Source: CAZIWJ01 sp964542855 (lineage in GTDB: Bacteria > Bacteroidota > Bacteroidia > Cytophagales > Cyclobacteriaceae). From it: a stretch of 23,164 bases of DNA. The stretch covers positions 1-23,164 of the forward strand of contig CAZIWJ010000029.1 in assembly GCA_964542855.1 (NCBI GenBank), written 5' to 3'. This document shows positions 7,722 to 15,842 of the stretch, piece after piece. The first letter of the stretch is position 1. Every line of letters begins with the position of its first letter. The translations under genes were made by a program, and so were the position numbers. Under the pieces are notes generated by a model. The model saw nothing but the letters and a program-made list of their open reading frames with translations. It made no database searches and was not told the origin of the DNA.

Positions 7722-7754
7722 TCAATTTGAATCAGGAAAAAATTATCAATTTGA
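7722..7754. repeat. Pair of identical palindromic 9-mers between regulator and kinase genes
   Basis: TCAATTTGA occurs at 7722-7730 and 7746-7754, 24 bp from centre to centre, roughly two helical turns. Each copy is itself a near-perfect palindrome (TCAA-T-TTGA). They lie in the 175-bp gap between the response regulator stop and the kinase start. They could be operator half-sites for the kinase gene or chance in AT-rich sequence. Confidence 0.3.
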
Positions 7755-7757
7755 TAA
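7737..7757 (-). terminator. Weak terminator or attenuator after the response regulator gene
   Basis: On the minus strand TTATCA-aat-TGATAA (7757 to 7743) is followed by six T (7742-7737). The 6-bp stem is AT-rich, so termination would be partial. It begins a few bases past the regulator stop at 7763 and could lower kinase expression relative to the regulator. Confidence 0.4.
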
Positions 7758-7762
7758 AAGAA

Positions 7763-9148
7763 CTAGTCCATGTTGTACTCTTTCAGCTTACGGTAAAGCG
7801 TAGCCAGCCCGATATCGAGCCGCTTGGCAGCTTCCGATTTATTACCGTTAACCATTTTCAGCACCCGTAAAATATGCTGCTGTTCCACTGTTTTCAGGTT
7901 AACGGCGTCGCTGTTTGGCAGCTCTGTAATTTGGGTTTCAGTAGGTGTGTAAGCCGGGGTTGCAGATTCCCGTTGCCCGTTGAACTCGGCAGGAAGTAAA
8001 CCGGGAGTAATTTCAGTCTGATCGGCCAGGATAACTGCTCGTTCAATTACATTTTTCAGTTCCCTGATGTTTCCCGGCCAGGAATAGGTGCGCAGCATTT
8101 TCAGCACTTCCGGGCTAATGGCTTCCACTTTCTTACCTGTTTTTTCGCACGATTCCTTCAGGAAATGTATGGCCAGCATCTGCACGTCATCACTGCGTTC
8201 CCGCAGGGAAGGTAAATGAATAGCGAAGGTGCTTAATCGGTAGTACAGATCTTTTCGGAATTCCGAATTATCTACGTTCAGGTTGCGGTTGGTGGCAGCA
8301 ATAATACGGATATCAATCGGAATAGGCGATGTATCTCCTACCCGGTGGATCACTTTATTCTCGAGGGCTCGTAACAGCTTGGCCTGTAAATCGGGGCTCA
8401 TTTCCCCGAGTTCGTCCAGCATAATGGTGCCCCGGTCGGCCACTTCCAGGTAGCCTTTCTTATCGCTGGCCGCACCGGTAAAAGATCCCCGCTTGTGCCC
8501 GAACAGCTCTGATTCCTGTAAATCTTTGGGGATGGCCGCGCAGTTGATTACGATAAACGGCCCCTTTCTTCGCCGACTGGCCAGGTGAATGGCCTCGGCG
8601 ATTAATTCTTTCCCGGTACCGGTTTCGCCCTGCAAAAGCACAGTAGTGTCGGTAACCGCTACCTTTTGAGCCATTTCCATCATGTGCTGCACAGCGGCCG
8701 ATTTTCCGATAATTTTGGCAAAGCTCGATTTCGATTCCAGGCGAAACTCCATTTCCTGCACCTGCCGGTTTAGCGAAGCCTTATCGAGCGCCTTGCTCAC
8801 GATGAGGGGCAGCTTTTCGTCACCATCGCCTTTGGTCAGGTAATCGAAAGCTCCTAATTTCATGGCCTTCACGCCGTCTTTAATGTTGCCATAAGCGGTT
8901 AGCACAATAACCTCCAGCATGGGCATTTCGCCCTTTATTTTCCGGGTAAACTCAATGCCGTTCATATCGGGTAGTTTCACATCAGTTACTACCACGTACA
9001 CATTTTCGTTTTTCAGTATATCCTGGGCTGTGGCTACGTCGCCGGCTTCAATTACCTTATTGCCTTCCAGGCTAAGAATCTTGGCCAGCAAGGTTCTGAG
9101 CCGGGGCTCATCTTCAACCAGCAATATTAATTTGCCTCTGTTATCCAT
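7763..9148 (-). CDS. NtrC-family sigma-54-dependent response regulator
   Basis: A 461-residue transcription activator in three parts: a receiver (about 7-120) with acidic pocket E12/D13 and phosphoacceptor Asp56; an AAA+ domain (about 145-375) with Walker A GETGTGKE (174-181), sigma-54 contact loop GSFTGA (221-226), Walker B IMLDELGEM (242-250, Asp245/Glu246) and the arginine-finger region LYYRL (301-305); and a Fis-type helix-turn-helix (about 434-456, GNKSEAAKRLDIGLATLYRK). It probably receives phosphate from the kinase encoded downstream and activates RpoN promoters. Two deviations are visible: GSFTGA in place of GAFTGA, and KGDGDEKL after receiver Lys106 where KPF is common. Its start lies only 33 bp from the open frame of the divergent peroxiredoxin gene, although that gene's likely true start is further away at 9317. 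Confidence 0.95.
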   Translation of the reverse strand: MDNRGKLILLVEDEPRLRTLLAKILSLEGNKVIEAGDVATAQDILKNENVYVVVTDVKLPDMNGIEFTRKIKGEMPMLEVIVLTAYGNIKDGVKAMKLGAFDYLTKGDGDEKLPLIVSKALDKASLNRQVQEMEFRLESKSSFAKIIGKSAAVQHMMEMAQKVAVTDTTVLLQGETGTGKELIAEAIHLASRRRKGPFIVINCAAIPKDLQESELFGHKRGSFTGAASDKKGYLEVADRGTIMLDELGEMSPDLQAKLLRALENKVIHRVGDTSPIPIDIRIIAATNRNLNVDNSEFRKDLYYRLSTFAIHLPSLRERSDDVQMLAIHFLKESCEKTGKKVEAISPEVLKMLRTYSWPGNIRELKNVIERAVILADQTEITPGLLPAEFNGQRESATPAYTPTETQITELPNSDAVNLKTVEQQHILRVLKMVNGNKSEAAKRLDIGLATLYRKLKEYNMD

Positions 9149-9316
9149 AATACCGTGTAAGGGAATTTCAGTAAAAAATTATTGGCTATATTATGTGCAA
9201 TTTTAACGCCATTTATATCGTGTTTTTTTGCCTACCTGCTACTTACACCCATGCCAGCAACTAATTCTATTCAAAGTTGGTTGGTAAAATGGTACAATCA
9301 AAATTCAGCTGAACCT

Positions 9317-9772
9317 ATGCCTTTAAAAGAAAATACCAAAGCGCCCGATTTTAGTTTGCCTTCTACCGGTGGAGAAACCTTTAAGCTGTCGGAGCACGTT
9401 GCCGGGAAAACGTGTATTTTATATTTCTATCCGAAAGATTTCACCCCGGGCTGCACTGCACAGGCCTGCGAATTCCGCGATTCGTTTGCCATATTTCGTG
9501 AACTGGACGTACCCGTATATGGCATTAGCCGCGACAGCCTGAAAACACACGAACGTTTTAAAAAAGAGCACCAGTTACCATTCGATTTACTGGCCGATGA
9601 AGACGGTAGAGTGGCCAAACTGTATAAAGCAAGCATCCCTTTAATGGGAGTAAACCGCCGGATTACCTATTTACTAGACCCGGAACGACGCATCGTGGCG
9701 GCTTACGAAAATATGTTCGCCGCCGAAAAGCACATCAAGGAAATGATTAAAAAAGTGAAGGCAGATGCCTAA
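9317..9772 (+). CDS. bcp: Thioredoxin-dependent peroxiredoxin, BCP/PrxQ type
   Basis: A 151-residue cytoplasmic peroxidase that reduces hydrogen peroxide and organic hydroperoxides using thioredoxin. From ATG 9317 it begins MPLKENTKAPDFSLP, the usual start for the family. The active site is DFTPGCTAQACEFRD: peroxidatic Cys46, with Cys51 five residues later as the resolving cysteine of atypical 2-Cys BCPs. The YPKDFTPGCT block and a C-terminal helical end are intact. The frame stays open upstream to a TTG at 9182, and that part would encode a hydrophobic segment, so a longer membrane-anchored form cannot be excluded; I prefer 9317 because the shorter protein matches the family length. It is divergent from the response regulator and convergent with lolD. 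Confidence 0.93.
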   Translation: MPLKENTKAPDFSLPSTGGETFKLSEHVAGKTCILYFYPKDFTPGCTAQACEFRDSFAIFRELDVPVYGISRDSLKTHERFKKEHQLPFDLLADEDGRVAKLYKASIPLMGVNRRITYLLDPERRIVAAYENMFAAEKHIKEMIKKVKADA

Positions 9773-9802
9773 CCTCACTTACCTTTTCCCCTAACTATTC
9801 TG

Positions 9803-9831
9803 GATTTTATTATCGCTAAATCCTTTAATTT
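9803..9831 (+). terminator. Weak intrinsic terminator after bcp
   Basis: GGATTT (9803-9808) and AAATCC (9819-9824) form a 6-bp stem with a 10-nt loop, followed by TTTAATTT. It lies in the 72-bp gap between the convergent bcp and lolD genes. An outer inverted repeat CCTCAC (9774-9779) / GTGAGG (9835-9840) encloses it and could stabilise the structure. Confidence 0.4.
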
Positions 9832-9844
9832 GGGTGAGGGCACG

Positions 9845-10513
9845 CTACAATTCTTTCTCCCCTACGATGTGGCCGTCTTTGATTTCCACTTTGCGGTCGG
9901 CCATGTTCGCCAGTTCTTCGTTGTGGGTTACAATAATAAACGACTGCCGGTAGGTATCGCGAAGCTGGAAAAACAGTTTGTGTAGTTCCGAAGCATTGGT
10001 AGAGTCCAGGTTCCCGCTGGGCTCATCGGCAAAAATAAGTTTGGGCCGGTTAATCAGCGCCCGGGCCACTGCTGTACGCTGCTGTTCCCCACCCGATAAT
10101 TCGTTTGGCTTGTGGTTGGCCCGGTGATCGATTCGGAGAAATTCCATCAATTCCCTGGCCGATTCCTGCACCTTTTCCTCCGAATCGCGTCCGTGAATAT
10201 AGGCTGGAATGCAAATATTTTCTATTGCGGTAAATTCCGGCAGCAGGTTATGAAACTGGAAAATAAAACCGATGTGGGTGTTGCGGAATGCCGCCAGCTG
10301 GTTGCCCCTGAGCCGGGTAATATTTTCTTCACCAATCCATACTTCTCCGTTGTCGGGCTCGTCGAGCGTACCCAGGATATGAAGTAACGTACTTTTCCCG
10401 GCCCCGGAAGCCCCTACAATGGATACAATTTCCCCTTCTTCTACCTGAAGATTTATCCCTTTTAATACAGGAAGTTGTCCGTATGCCTTTTCTACCTGCT
10501 TTGCCTTTAGCAT
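9845..10513 (-). CDS. lolD: ABC transporter ATPase, LolD-like (lipoprotein release)
   Basis: A 222-residue nucleotide-binding subunit of the MacB/LolD class, which in the LolCDE complex drives release of outer-membrane lipoproteins from the inner membrane. Motifs are complete: Walker A GASGAGKST (34-42), Q-loop FQFHNLLPEFTA (Gln86), signature LSGGEQQR (139-146), Walker B LIFADEP with catalytic Glu164, and the switch His197 in VTHNEE. I chose ATG 10513 because it gives the standard start MLKAKQVEKAYG; an extension to 10579 would overlap sucC and lacks homology to the family. The permease partners LolC/LolE are not in the window, so assignment to LolD rather than a MacB- or FtsE-like relative rests on subfamily resemblance. 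It is divergent from sucC with 64 bp between. Confidence 0.85.
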   Translation of the reverse strand: MLKAKQVEKAYGQLPVLKGINLQVEEGEIVSIVGASGAGKSTLLHILGTLDEPDNGEVWIGEENITRLRGNQLAAFRNTHIGFIFQFHNLLPEFTAIENICIPAYIHGRDSEEKVQESARELMEFLRIDHRANHKPNELSGGEQQRTAVARALINRPKLIFADEPSGNLDSTNASELHKLFFQLRDTYRQSFIIVTHNEELANMADRKVEIKDGHIVGEKEL

Positions 10514-10577
10514 TTTCGTAATTTTTGGTTTAATATTAAGCCCTGATATAAACACTTTTGACCTAAACTTGTATAGC

Positions 10578-11768
10578 ATGAATATTCACGAATACCAGGC
10601 CAAAGACATATTAAAGAAGCACGGTGTGCCCATTGCCAGCGGGATCGTTGCAGATACTCCCGAATCGGCATTGGAAGCAGCAAAACAACTGGAATCTGAA
10701 ACAGGAACAAAGCTTTTTGTTGTAAAAGCCCAGATTCATGCCGGTGGCCGTGGAAAAGGCGGTGGCGTTAAACTGGCCAAACAACGCGATGAGGTAAAAA
10801 ACCTGGCCAAGCAGATCCTGGGCATGCAACTGGTAACCCACCAAACCGGCCCGGAAGGTAAGAAGGTACACAAGGTGCTGATTGCCGAAGACGTATACTA
10901 CCCTGGCGAGCACGAACCCAAAGAATTTTACGTCAGCATTCTGCTCGACCGCGCCCGTGAGTGCAACGTAATCATGGCATCTACCGAAGGTGGAGTTGAT
11001 ATTGAGGAAGTTGCTGAAAAAACTCCGGAGAAGATTGTTAAAGAATGGATTGATCCGAGGATTGGATTGCAGGGCTTCCAGGCCCGTAAGATTGCCTTTT
11101 CCCTGAACTTGCAGGGAAAAGCTTTTAAGGAAATGGTAAAATATCTTACCAAACTGTACGATGCCTACGTAGCCTCTGACTGCTCGCTACTGGAAATTAA
11201 CCCGACCCTGCAAACATCCGACGATAAAATCCTGGCTGTAGATGCCAAAGTAAACCTGGACGATAACGCGCTGTACCGTCATCCCGAATTAGCTGAAATG
11301 CGCGACATTACCGAAGAGGATCCTCTAGAAGTAGAAGCCGGTAAGTACGACCTGAATTACGTGAAACTCGACGGAAACGTAGGCTGTATGGTAAACGGAG
11401 CCGGCCTGGCCATGGCTACCATGGATATTATTAAGCTTTCGGGTGGTGAACCGGCCAACTTCCTCGATGTGGGAGGGGGTGCCAACGCCCAAACCGTGGA
11501 AGCCGGGTTCCGCATTATACTGCAGGACCCGAACGTAAAAGCCATCCTGATTAACATTTTCGGAGGCATTGTTCGCTGCGACCGGGTTGCCAAAGGGGTG
11601 GTTGAAGCCTACAAAAACATTGGAAATATTGATGTACCTATCATCGTTCGCCTGCAGGGAACCAATGCAGAAGAAGGAGCTAAAATTATTGAGGAGTCTG
11701 GCCTGGAGGTATCTTCAGCCATCGTACTAAAAGACGCGGCCAAAAAAGTAGAAGAAGCCCTGAGCTAA
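10578..11768 (+). CDS. sucC: Succinyl-CoA synthetase (ADP/GDP-forming) beta subunit
   Basis: A 396-residue subunit, close to the usual 388. With SucD it interconverts succinyl-CoA and succinate with substrate-level phosphorylation in the TCA cycle. The ATP-grasp part has GGRGKGGG (56-63) and the metal ligands in EINP (Asn208) and VDAK (Asp222). The C-terminal CoA-ligase part has GCMVNGAGLAMATMD (269-283), GGGANAQTVE (299-308), IFGGIVRCDRVA (328-339) and VRLQGTNAEEG (357-367). ATG 10578 gives the canonical MNIHEYQAKDIL start; a TTG at 10569 adds three residues and is unlikely. sucD does not follow, so the alpha subunit must be elsewhere. Two terminator hairpins follow the stop. Transcribed alone, probably from the short gap shared with lolD. 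Confidence 0.97.
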   Translation: MNIHEYQAKDILKKHGVPIASGIVADTPESALEAAKQLESETGTKLFVVKAQIHAGGRGKGGGVKLAKQRDEVKNLAKQILGMQLVTHQTGPEGKKVHKVLIAEDVYYPGEHEPKEFYVSILLDRARECNVIMASTEGGVDIEEVAEKTPEKIVKEWIDPRIGLQGFQARKIAFSLNLQGKAFKEMVKYLTKLYDAYVASDCSLLEINPTLQTSDDKILAVDAKVNLDDNALYRHPELAEMRDITEEDPLEVEAGKYDLNYVKLDGNVGCMVNGAGLAMATMDIIKLSGGEPANFLDVGGGANAQTVEAGFRIILQDPNVKAILINIFGGIVRCDRVAKGVVEAYKNIGNIDVPIIVRLQGTNAEEGAKIIEESGLEVSSAIVLKDAAKKVEEALS

Positions 11769-11810
11769 CTACCTCTGTTTACTTCTGTTCCCCGTTTTTG
11801 TAAAACATGC

Positions 11811-11835
11811 ATAAAGCCCCATGAAGGGGCTTTAT
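11811..11835 (+). terminator. Intrinsic terminator of sucC
   Basis: A perfect 10-bp stem, ATAAAGCCCC (11811-11820) with GGGGCTTTAT (11826-11835), and a 5-nt loop, 42 bp after the sucC stop. The T-rich right arm and following TGTT give a modest U-run. Confidence 0.75.
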
Positions 11836-11880
11836 TGTTCCTGCCAGTTATAAACGCCGGTACCGTCGGTACCACCTACC

Positions 11881-11917
11881 AAAAAAAGGCATCCTGTATA
11901 ATCAGGATGCCTTTTTT
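11881..11917. terminator. Strong bidirectional terminator between sucC and methionine synthase
   Basis: AAAAAAGGCATCCTG (11882-11896) and CAGGATGCCTTTTTT (11903-11917) form a perfect 15-bp stem with a 6-nt loop TATAAT. The flanking A and T tracts provide U-runs on both strands. It sits 24 bp past the methionine synthase stop on minus and also backs up the sucC terminator on +. Confidence 0.85.
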
Positions 11918-11941
11918 GTAAACAGATACTAGAAAGCGATA

Positions 11942-14722
11942 TTAGTCTACTTCGTAGCTCAATACCGGCTTGAGCCACTTTTCGGCTACTTCTTTTTCCA
12001 TTCCTTTCCGTTTGGCATAATCGTTCACCTGGTCCCTGTCGATTTTAGATATACCGAAATACTTGGATTCGGGGTGACCAAAATACCACCCGCTTACCGC
12101 TGCTGTTGGGTACATGGCGAAGCTATCGGTAAGTTGCAACGTGGTATGATTAGTTACATCCAGCAGTTCGAACAAGGTAGATTTCTCGGTATGGTCGGGG
12201 CAGGCCGGATAACCAGGGGCCGGACGAATACCCATGTATTTTTCGGCAATCAGGTCATCATTTTCAAAGTATTCATCGGGTACATAACCCCAGAACTCTT
12301 TCCGAACCCGCTCGTGCAGGCGTTCAGTGAAGGCTTCGGCCAGGCGGTCGCCAATGGCCTTAATCATAATAGCCGAATAATCGTCGTTATTCGCCTCGTA
12401 CTCTTTTGCTTTTTCTTCCACGCCAATTCCTGCATTTACTGCAAAGCCGCCAATGTAATCTACCTTGCCGCTTTCAACCGGGGCGACGAAGTCGGACAGG
12501 CACATGTAGGGTTTGCCCGGAGCTTTTTTAGCTTGCTGGCGCAGGTTATGCAGGCGGGTAACTACCTTATCGGTATTTACTTTATCACCATGATGGTCGT
12601 AAATGATAATATCATCGTCGTCGATGGAATTAGCCGGGAAAAGTCCTATCACAGCCTTGGCCGTAATCCATTTTTCCTTTAAAACTTTTTTTAGCATCAC
12701 CTGGGCGTCTTCGAACAATTTGGTGGCTTCCTCACCCACTACTTCATCGTTCAGAATTTTGGGGTAGCGGCCGTGTAACTGCCAGGTAGCAAAGAATGGC
12801 GTCCAGTCGATGTAGTTGGCCAGTTCGTCAACCGGATAACTATCGAATGTTTTTAACCCGAGAAACTTCGGTTTCCTAATTTCGTAATTTTCCCAGTCGG
12901 TTTTCACCTTATTCCTTCGTGCTTCGGTAATTGGGATGAAGGTAGTGCGCTGCTTTTTGCCGGCATGGCGTTCGCGCATCTGGTCGTATTCTTCCTCAAT
13001 ACCTTTCAGGTACTTCTTTTTAGCTTCTTTATTCAGCAGGCTAGAAACTACCGGTACCGAACGCGAGGCGTCGAGCACGTGAATTACGGGGCCAGAATAG
13101 TACTTATCAATTTTTACCGCGGTATGTATTTTGGAGGTAGTAGCTCCGCCAATTAACAGTGGAATATTCATTTCCCGCTTTTCCATTTCTTTAGCCACAG
13201 TAATCATTTCGTCGAGCGAAGGGGTAATCAGTCCGCTAAGGCCAATTACATCCACCTGTTCCTGTTCGGCCCGATTCAGAATATCATCGACCGGTTGCAT
13301 CACGCCCATGTCGATAACATCATAATTATTACAGCCCAGCACAACCGATACAATGTTCTTACCAATGTCGTGTACGTCACCTTTTACCGTTGCCATGAGC
13401 ACTTTCCCTTTGGCTTCGGCTTCACCACCGGCGGCATTTTTCCTTTTTTCTTCTTCAATGAAAGGGATTAAGTGGGCCACCGCTTTCTTCATTACCCGGG
13501 CACTTTTAACAACCTGAGGAAGGAACATTTTACCTGCTCCGAAAAGGTCGCCCACCACGTTCATACCGTCCATCAACGGACCTTCGATAACCTCCAACGG
13601 TTTATCGTACATCTGGCGAGCTTCTTCCACGTCGTCTACCGCATAGGAGTCAATTCCCTTAATCAAGGCGTATTCCAGCCGCTTATGCACCGGTTGTTCG
13701 CGCCACTCCAGGTTATCTTTCTTTTTGGTTTTGCCGTCGCCTTTTACTTTTTCGGCAAAGTCGAGCAGGCGTTCCGTAGCATCTTCGCGGCGGTTGAGCA
13801 GTACATCTTCCACGTGTTCCAGTAAATCCTTGGGAATATCCTCGTATACTTCCAGCAGGCTGGGGTTAACAATCCCCATATCCATACCGGCACGAATACC
13901 ATGGTACAGGAAGGCTGAATGCATGGCTTCCCGAACGGGATTATTACCCCGGAAAGAAAACGATACGTTACTTACCCCACCACTAATGTGAGCACCGGGA
14001 AGATTTTCCCTTACCCAGCAGGTAGCGCGGAAAAAGTCGATTGCATTGAGCAGATGCTCTTCCATACCAGTACCGACCGGGAAAATATTCAGGTCCATGA
14101 TAATATCCTGGGGCGGGAACTTCACTTTATTGACCAGGATATCGTACGATCGCTTGGCAATTTCAATTCGTCGCTCGTAGTTATCGGCCTGGCCATCTTC
14201 GTCGAAGGCCATAATAATAACCGCGGCGCCATACATTTTAATGCGCTTCGCCTGGTAGATGAATTCTTCTTCACCACCTTTTAAACTGATAGAATTCACC
14301 ACACACTTTCCCTGGGTACATTTCAGGCCGGCTTCGATGATTTCCCATTTAGAGGAGTCGATCATAAACGGCACCCGGGCTATATCGGGCTCGGCTGCAA
14401 TCAGGTTGAGGAAGCGGGTCATGGCCTCCACCCCGTCGATCATCCCATCGTCCACGTTTATGTCGATGATCTGGGCACCGTTTTCCACCTGGTCGCGGGC
14501 CACTTCAACGGCTTCATTGTACTGATCGTTAGCAATTAGCCGGGCAAACCTACGGGAGCCGGTTACGTTGGTTCTTTCTCCTATATTAACGAAACCTGTA
14601 TTTTTATTAATAATAAGGGGTTCCAGTCCACTGAGCTGCATGTCGGGGATTTCGGGGAACTTATCGACGTTCGCTACAGGGGTTTTACTCATTACATCTT
14701 CGGAAACAGAAAGGGTACTCAT
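11942..14722 (-). CDS. metH: Methionine synthase, folate-, cobalamin- and AdoMet-binding part
   Basis: A 926-residue protein carrying the last three modules of cobalamin-dependent methionine synthase. In order: methyltetrahydrofolate (pterin) domain (about 35-300, with NIGERTNVTGSRRFARL and DINVDDGMIDG), cobalamin cap and binding domains (about 335-570, with cobalt ligand His451 in DVHDIGKN and the SGLITPSLDEM block at 496-506), and the reactivation domain (about 600-926, with AdoMet-binding RPAPGYPACPDH at 833-844). The homocysteine module is missing here and is encoded by the gene directly upstream, in the same reading frame after a 57-bp gap that contains further stops (TAA at codons 8, 10 and 14 of the gap). 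Both halves are intact and add up to about the length of the single-chain enzyme. The ATG ten codons into the frame is an alternative start. Confidence 0.95.
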   Translation of the reverse strand: MSTLSVSEDVMSKTPVANVDKFPEIPDMQLSGLEPLIINKNTGFVNIGERTNVTGSRRFARLIANDQYNEAVEVARDQVENGAQIIDINVDDGMIDGVEAMTRFLNLIAAEPDIARVPFMIDSSKWEIIEAGLKCTQGKCVVNSISLKGGEEEFIYQAKRIKMYGAAVIIMAFDEDGQADNYERRIEIAKRSYDILVNKVKFPPQDIIMDLNIFPVGTGMEEHLLNAIDFFRATCWVRENLPGAHISGGVSNVSFSFRGNNPVREAMHSAFLYHGIRAGMDMGIVNPSLLEVYEDIPKDLLEHVEDVLLNRREDATERLLDFAEKVKGDGKTKKKDNLEWREQPVHKRLEYALIKGIDSYAVDDVEEARQMYDKPLEVIEGPLMDGMNVVGDLFGAGKMFLPQVVKSARVMKKAVAHLIPFIEEEKRKNAAGGEAEAKGKVLMATVKGDVHDIGKNIVSVVLGCNNYDVIDMGVMQPVDDILNRAEQEQVDVIGLSGLITPSLDEMITVAKEMEKREMNIPLLIGGATTSKIHTAVKIDKYYSGPVIHVLDASRSVPVVSSLLNKEAKKKYLKGIEEEYDQMRERHAGKKQRTTFIPITEARRNKVKTDWENYEIRKPKFLGLKTFDSYPVDELANYIDWTPFFATWQLHGRYPKILNDEVVGEEATKLFEDAQVMLKKVLKEKWITAKAVIGLFPANSIDDDDIIIYDHHGDKVNTDKVVTRLHNLRQQAKKAPGKPYMCLSDFVAPVESGKVDYIGGFAVNAGIGVEEKAKEYEANNDDYSAIMIKAIGDRLAEAFTERLHERVRKEFWGYVPDEYFENDDLIAEKYMGIRPAPGYPACPDHTEKSTLFELLDVTNHTTLQLTDSFAMYPTAAVSGWYFGHPESKYFGISKIDRDQVNDYAKRKGMEKEVAEKWLKPVLSYEVD

Positions 14723-14779
14723 TGTATAAATATTTTTTTAAATATTTCTTTATGGTTAGCGAAAAACAAATAGCTGATA

Positions 14780-15799
14780 TCAGGCGTTCACCTCTTCTTT
14801 ACTTGTTCGGGGTTTATGTTCGGCAACCAGGTTTACAATAGCCCGGATATGCTCGGGCGTAGTACCGCAGCACCCCCCCAGAATATTTACGTGGCCTTCT
14901 TTAACGAAATCGGCCAGTTCGGCAGCCATTTCATCGGGTGTTTGATCGTATTCACCAAACTCATTGGGTAACCCGGCATTAGGGTGGGTAGATACGTAGC
15001 AACTAGCTACCCGGGAAAGATCTTTAACGTACGGCAGCACATCCTTAGCTCCGAGGGCACAGTTCAGTCCGACGCTGAACAGGTCGGCGTGACTAATAGA
15101 ATTCCAGAAAGCTTCGGTAGTTTGGCCGGAAAGCGTTCGCCCACTGGCATCGGTAATAGTTCCGGAAACCATAACCGGGACATCCTGATCCAGATCTTCT
15201 TTTAACTGCTGAATGGCAAAAAGGGCTGCTTTAGCATTAAGCGTATCGAATACTGTTTCTACCAGCAGCAGGTCGGCACCACCTTCCATCAGGGCTTTTC
15301 CCTGGTCGTAGTAGGCGGTTACCAGTTCGTCGAACGTAACCGCCCGGTAGCCGGGATCATTCACGTCGGGCGACAGGGAGGCGGTTCGGTTGGTGGGTCC
15401 CATGGAACCGGCAACAAAACGGGGTTTATCGGGATTTTTAGCGGTGTATTCTTCAGCGGCTTCTTTGGCAATTTTTGCCGACTGGTAATTCAGTTCGTAT
15501 ACCATATGCTCCAGGTGGTAATCGGCCTGTGCTATGGTTGTTGAGCTAAAGGTATTAGTTTCGGCAATATCGGCTCCCGCCTCAAAGTATTCACCGTGGA
15601 TAGCCTTAATTATATCGGGCCGGGTGATGGAAAGCAGGTCATTGTTGCCTTTCAGCGGATGCTCATGATCCTTGAGTGCTTCGTTACGAAAATCCTCTTC
15701 TTCCAGGTTGTAGCGCTGGATCATGGTACCCATGGCACCATCAATCACCAAGATGCGCTCATTCATTAATGACTGTAGCTTTTCTTTGGTATTCAACAT
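14780..15799 (-). CDS. metH: Methionine synthase, homocysteine-binding part
   Basis: A 339-residue homocysteine S-methyltransferase domain. It binds and activates homocysteine through zinc; the three ligands are visible as Cys247 (GLNCALGA) and Cys310/Cys311 (LGGCCGTTPEHI). The N terminus has the typical VIDGAMGTMIQ (18-28) and ETNTFSSTTIAQADY (80-94). This corresponds to the first module of single-chain MetH, and the next gene encodes the rest, so the two should work as a complex. A betaine- or S-methylmethionine-using enzyme would have the same fold, but the adjacent partner makes MetH far more likely. Split methionine synthase genes are, to my knowledge, common in Bacteroidota. A 9-bp hairpin lies just upstream of the start and may regulate the pair. 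Confidence 0.93.
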   Translation of the reverse strand: MLNTKEKLQSLMNERILVIDGAMGTMIQRYNLEEEDFRNEALKDHEHPLKGNNDLLSITRPDIIKAIHGEYFEAGADIAETNTFSSTTIAQADYHLEHMVYELNYQSAKIAKEAAEEYTAKNPDKPRFVAGSMGPTNRTASLSPDVNDPGYRAVTFDELVTAYYDQGKALMEGGADLLLVETVFDTLNAKAALFAIQQLKEDLDQDVPVMVSGTITDASGRTLSGQTTEAFWNSISHADLFSVGLNCALGAKDVLPYVKDLSRVASCYVSTHPNAGLPNEFGEYDQTPDEMAAELADFVKEGHVNILGGCCGTTPEHIRAIVNLVAEHKPRTSKEEVNA

Positions 15800-15820
15800 G
15801 TAAATGGTTGGTTAATGAAT

Positions 15821-15842
15821 ACGAAGATAACAATATCTTCGT
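15821..15842 (-). promoter_or_regulatory. Leader hairpin of the methionine synthase operon
   Basis: ACGAAGATA (15821-15829) and TATCTTCGT (15834-15842) form a perfect 9-bp stem closed by a 4-nt loop, 21 bases upstream of the first metH ATG. No U-run follows on either strand, so it is not a plain terminator. No known SAM or cobalamin riboswitch core could be recognised around it. A near -7 element, TACGTTTA, reads on minus at 15861-15854, so the hairpin would be near the mRNA 5' end. Confidence 0.45.

Noticed and set aside
9183..9200. Possible -24/-12 promoter (TTGGC ... TGTGCAA) before bcp, next to the sigma-54 activator gene
   Set aside because: Spacing between GG and GC is 11 rather than 10, and the -12 half is TGTGC rather than TTGC. 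Kept only as a note.
10524..10560. Promoter for sucC (TTTG 10524-10527 and CACTTTTG 10553-10560)
   Set aside because: The -7 element has one mismatch and the spacing is 25 rather than about 19. A promoter must lie here, but this match is not good enough to call.
14723..14779. Frameshift or sequencing error splitting metH
   Set aside because: Both ORFs are complete at domain borders, and the gap has three in-frame stops besides the terminal one, so the split is real.
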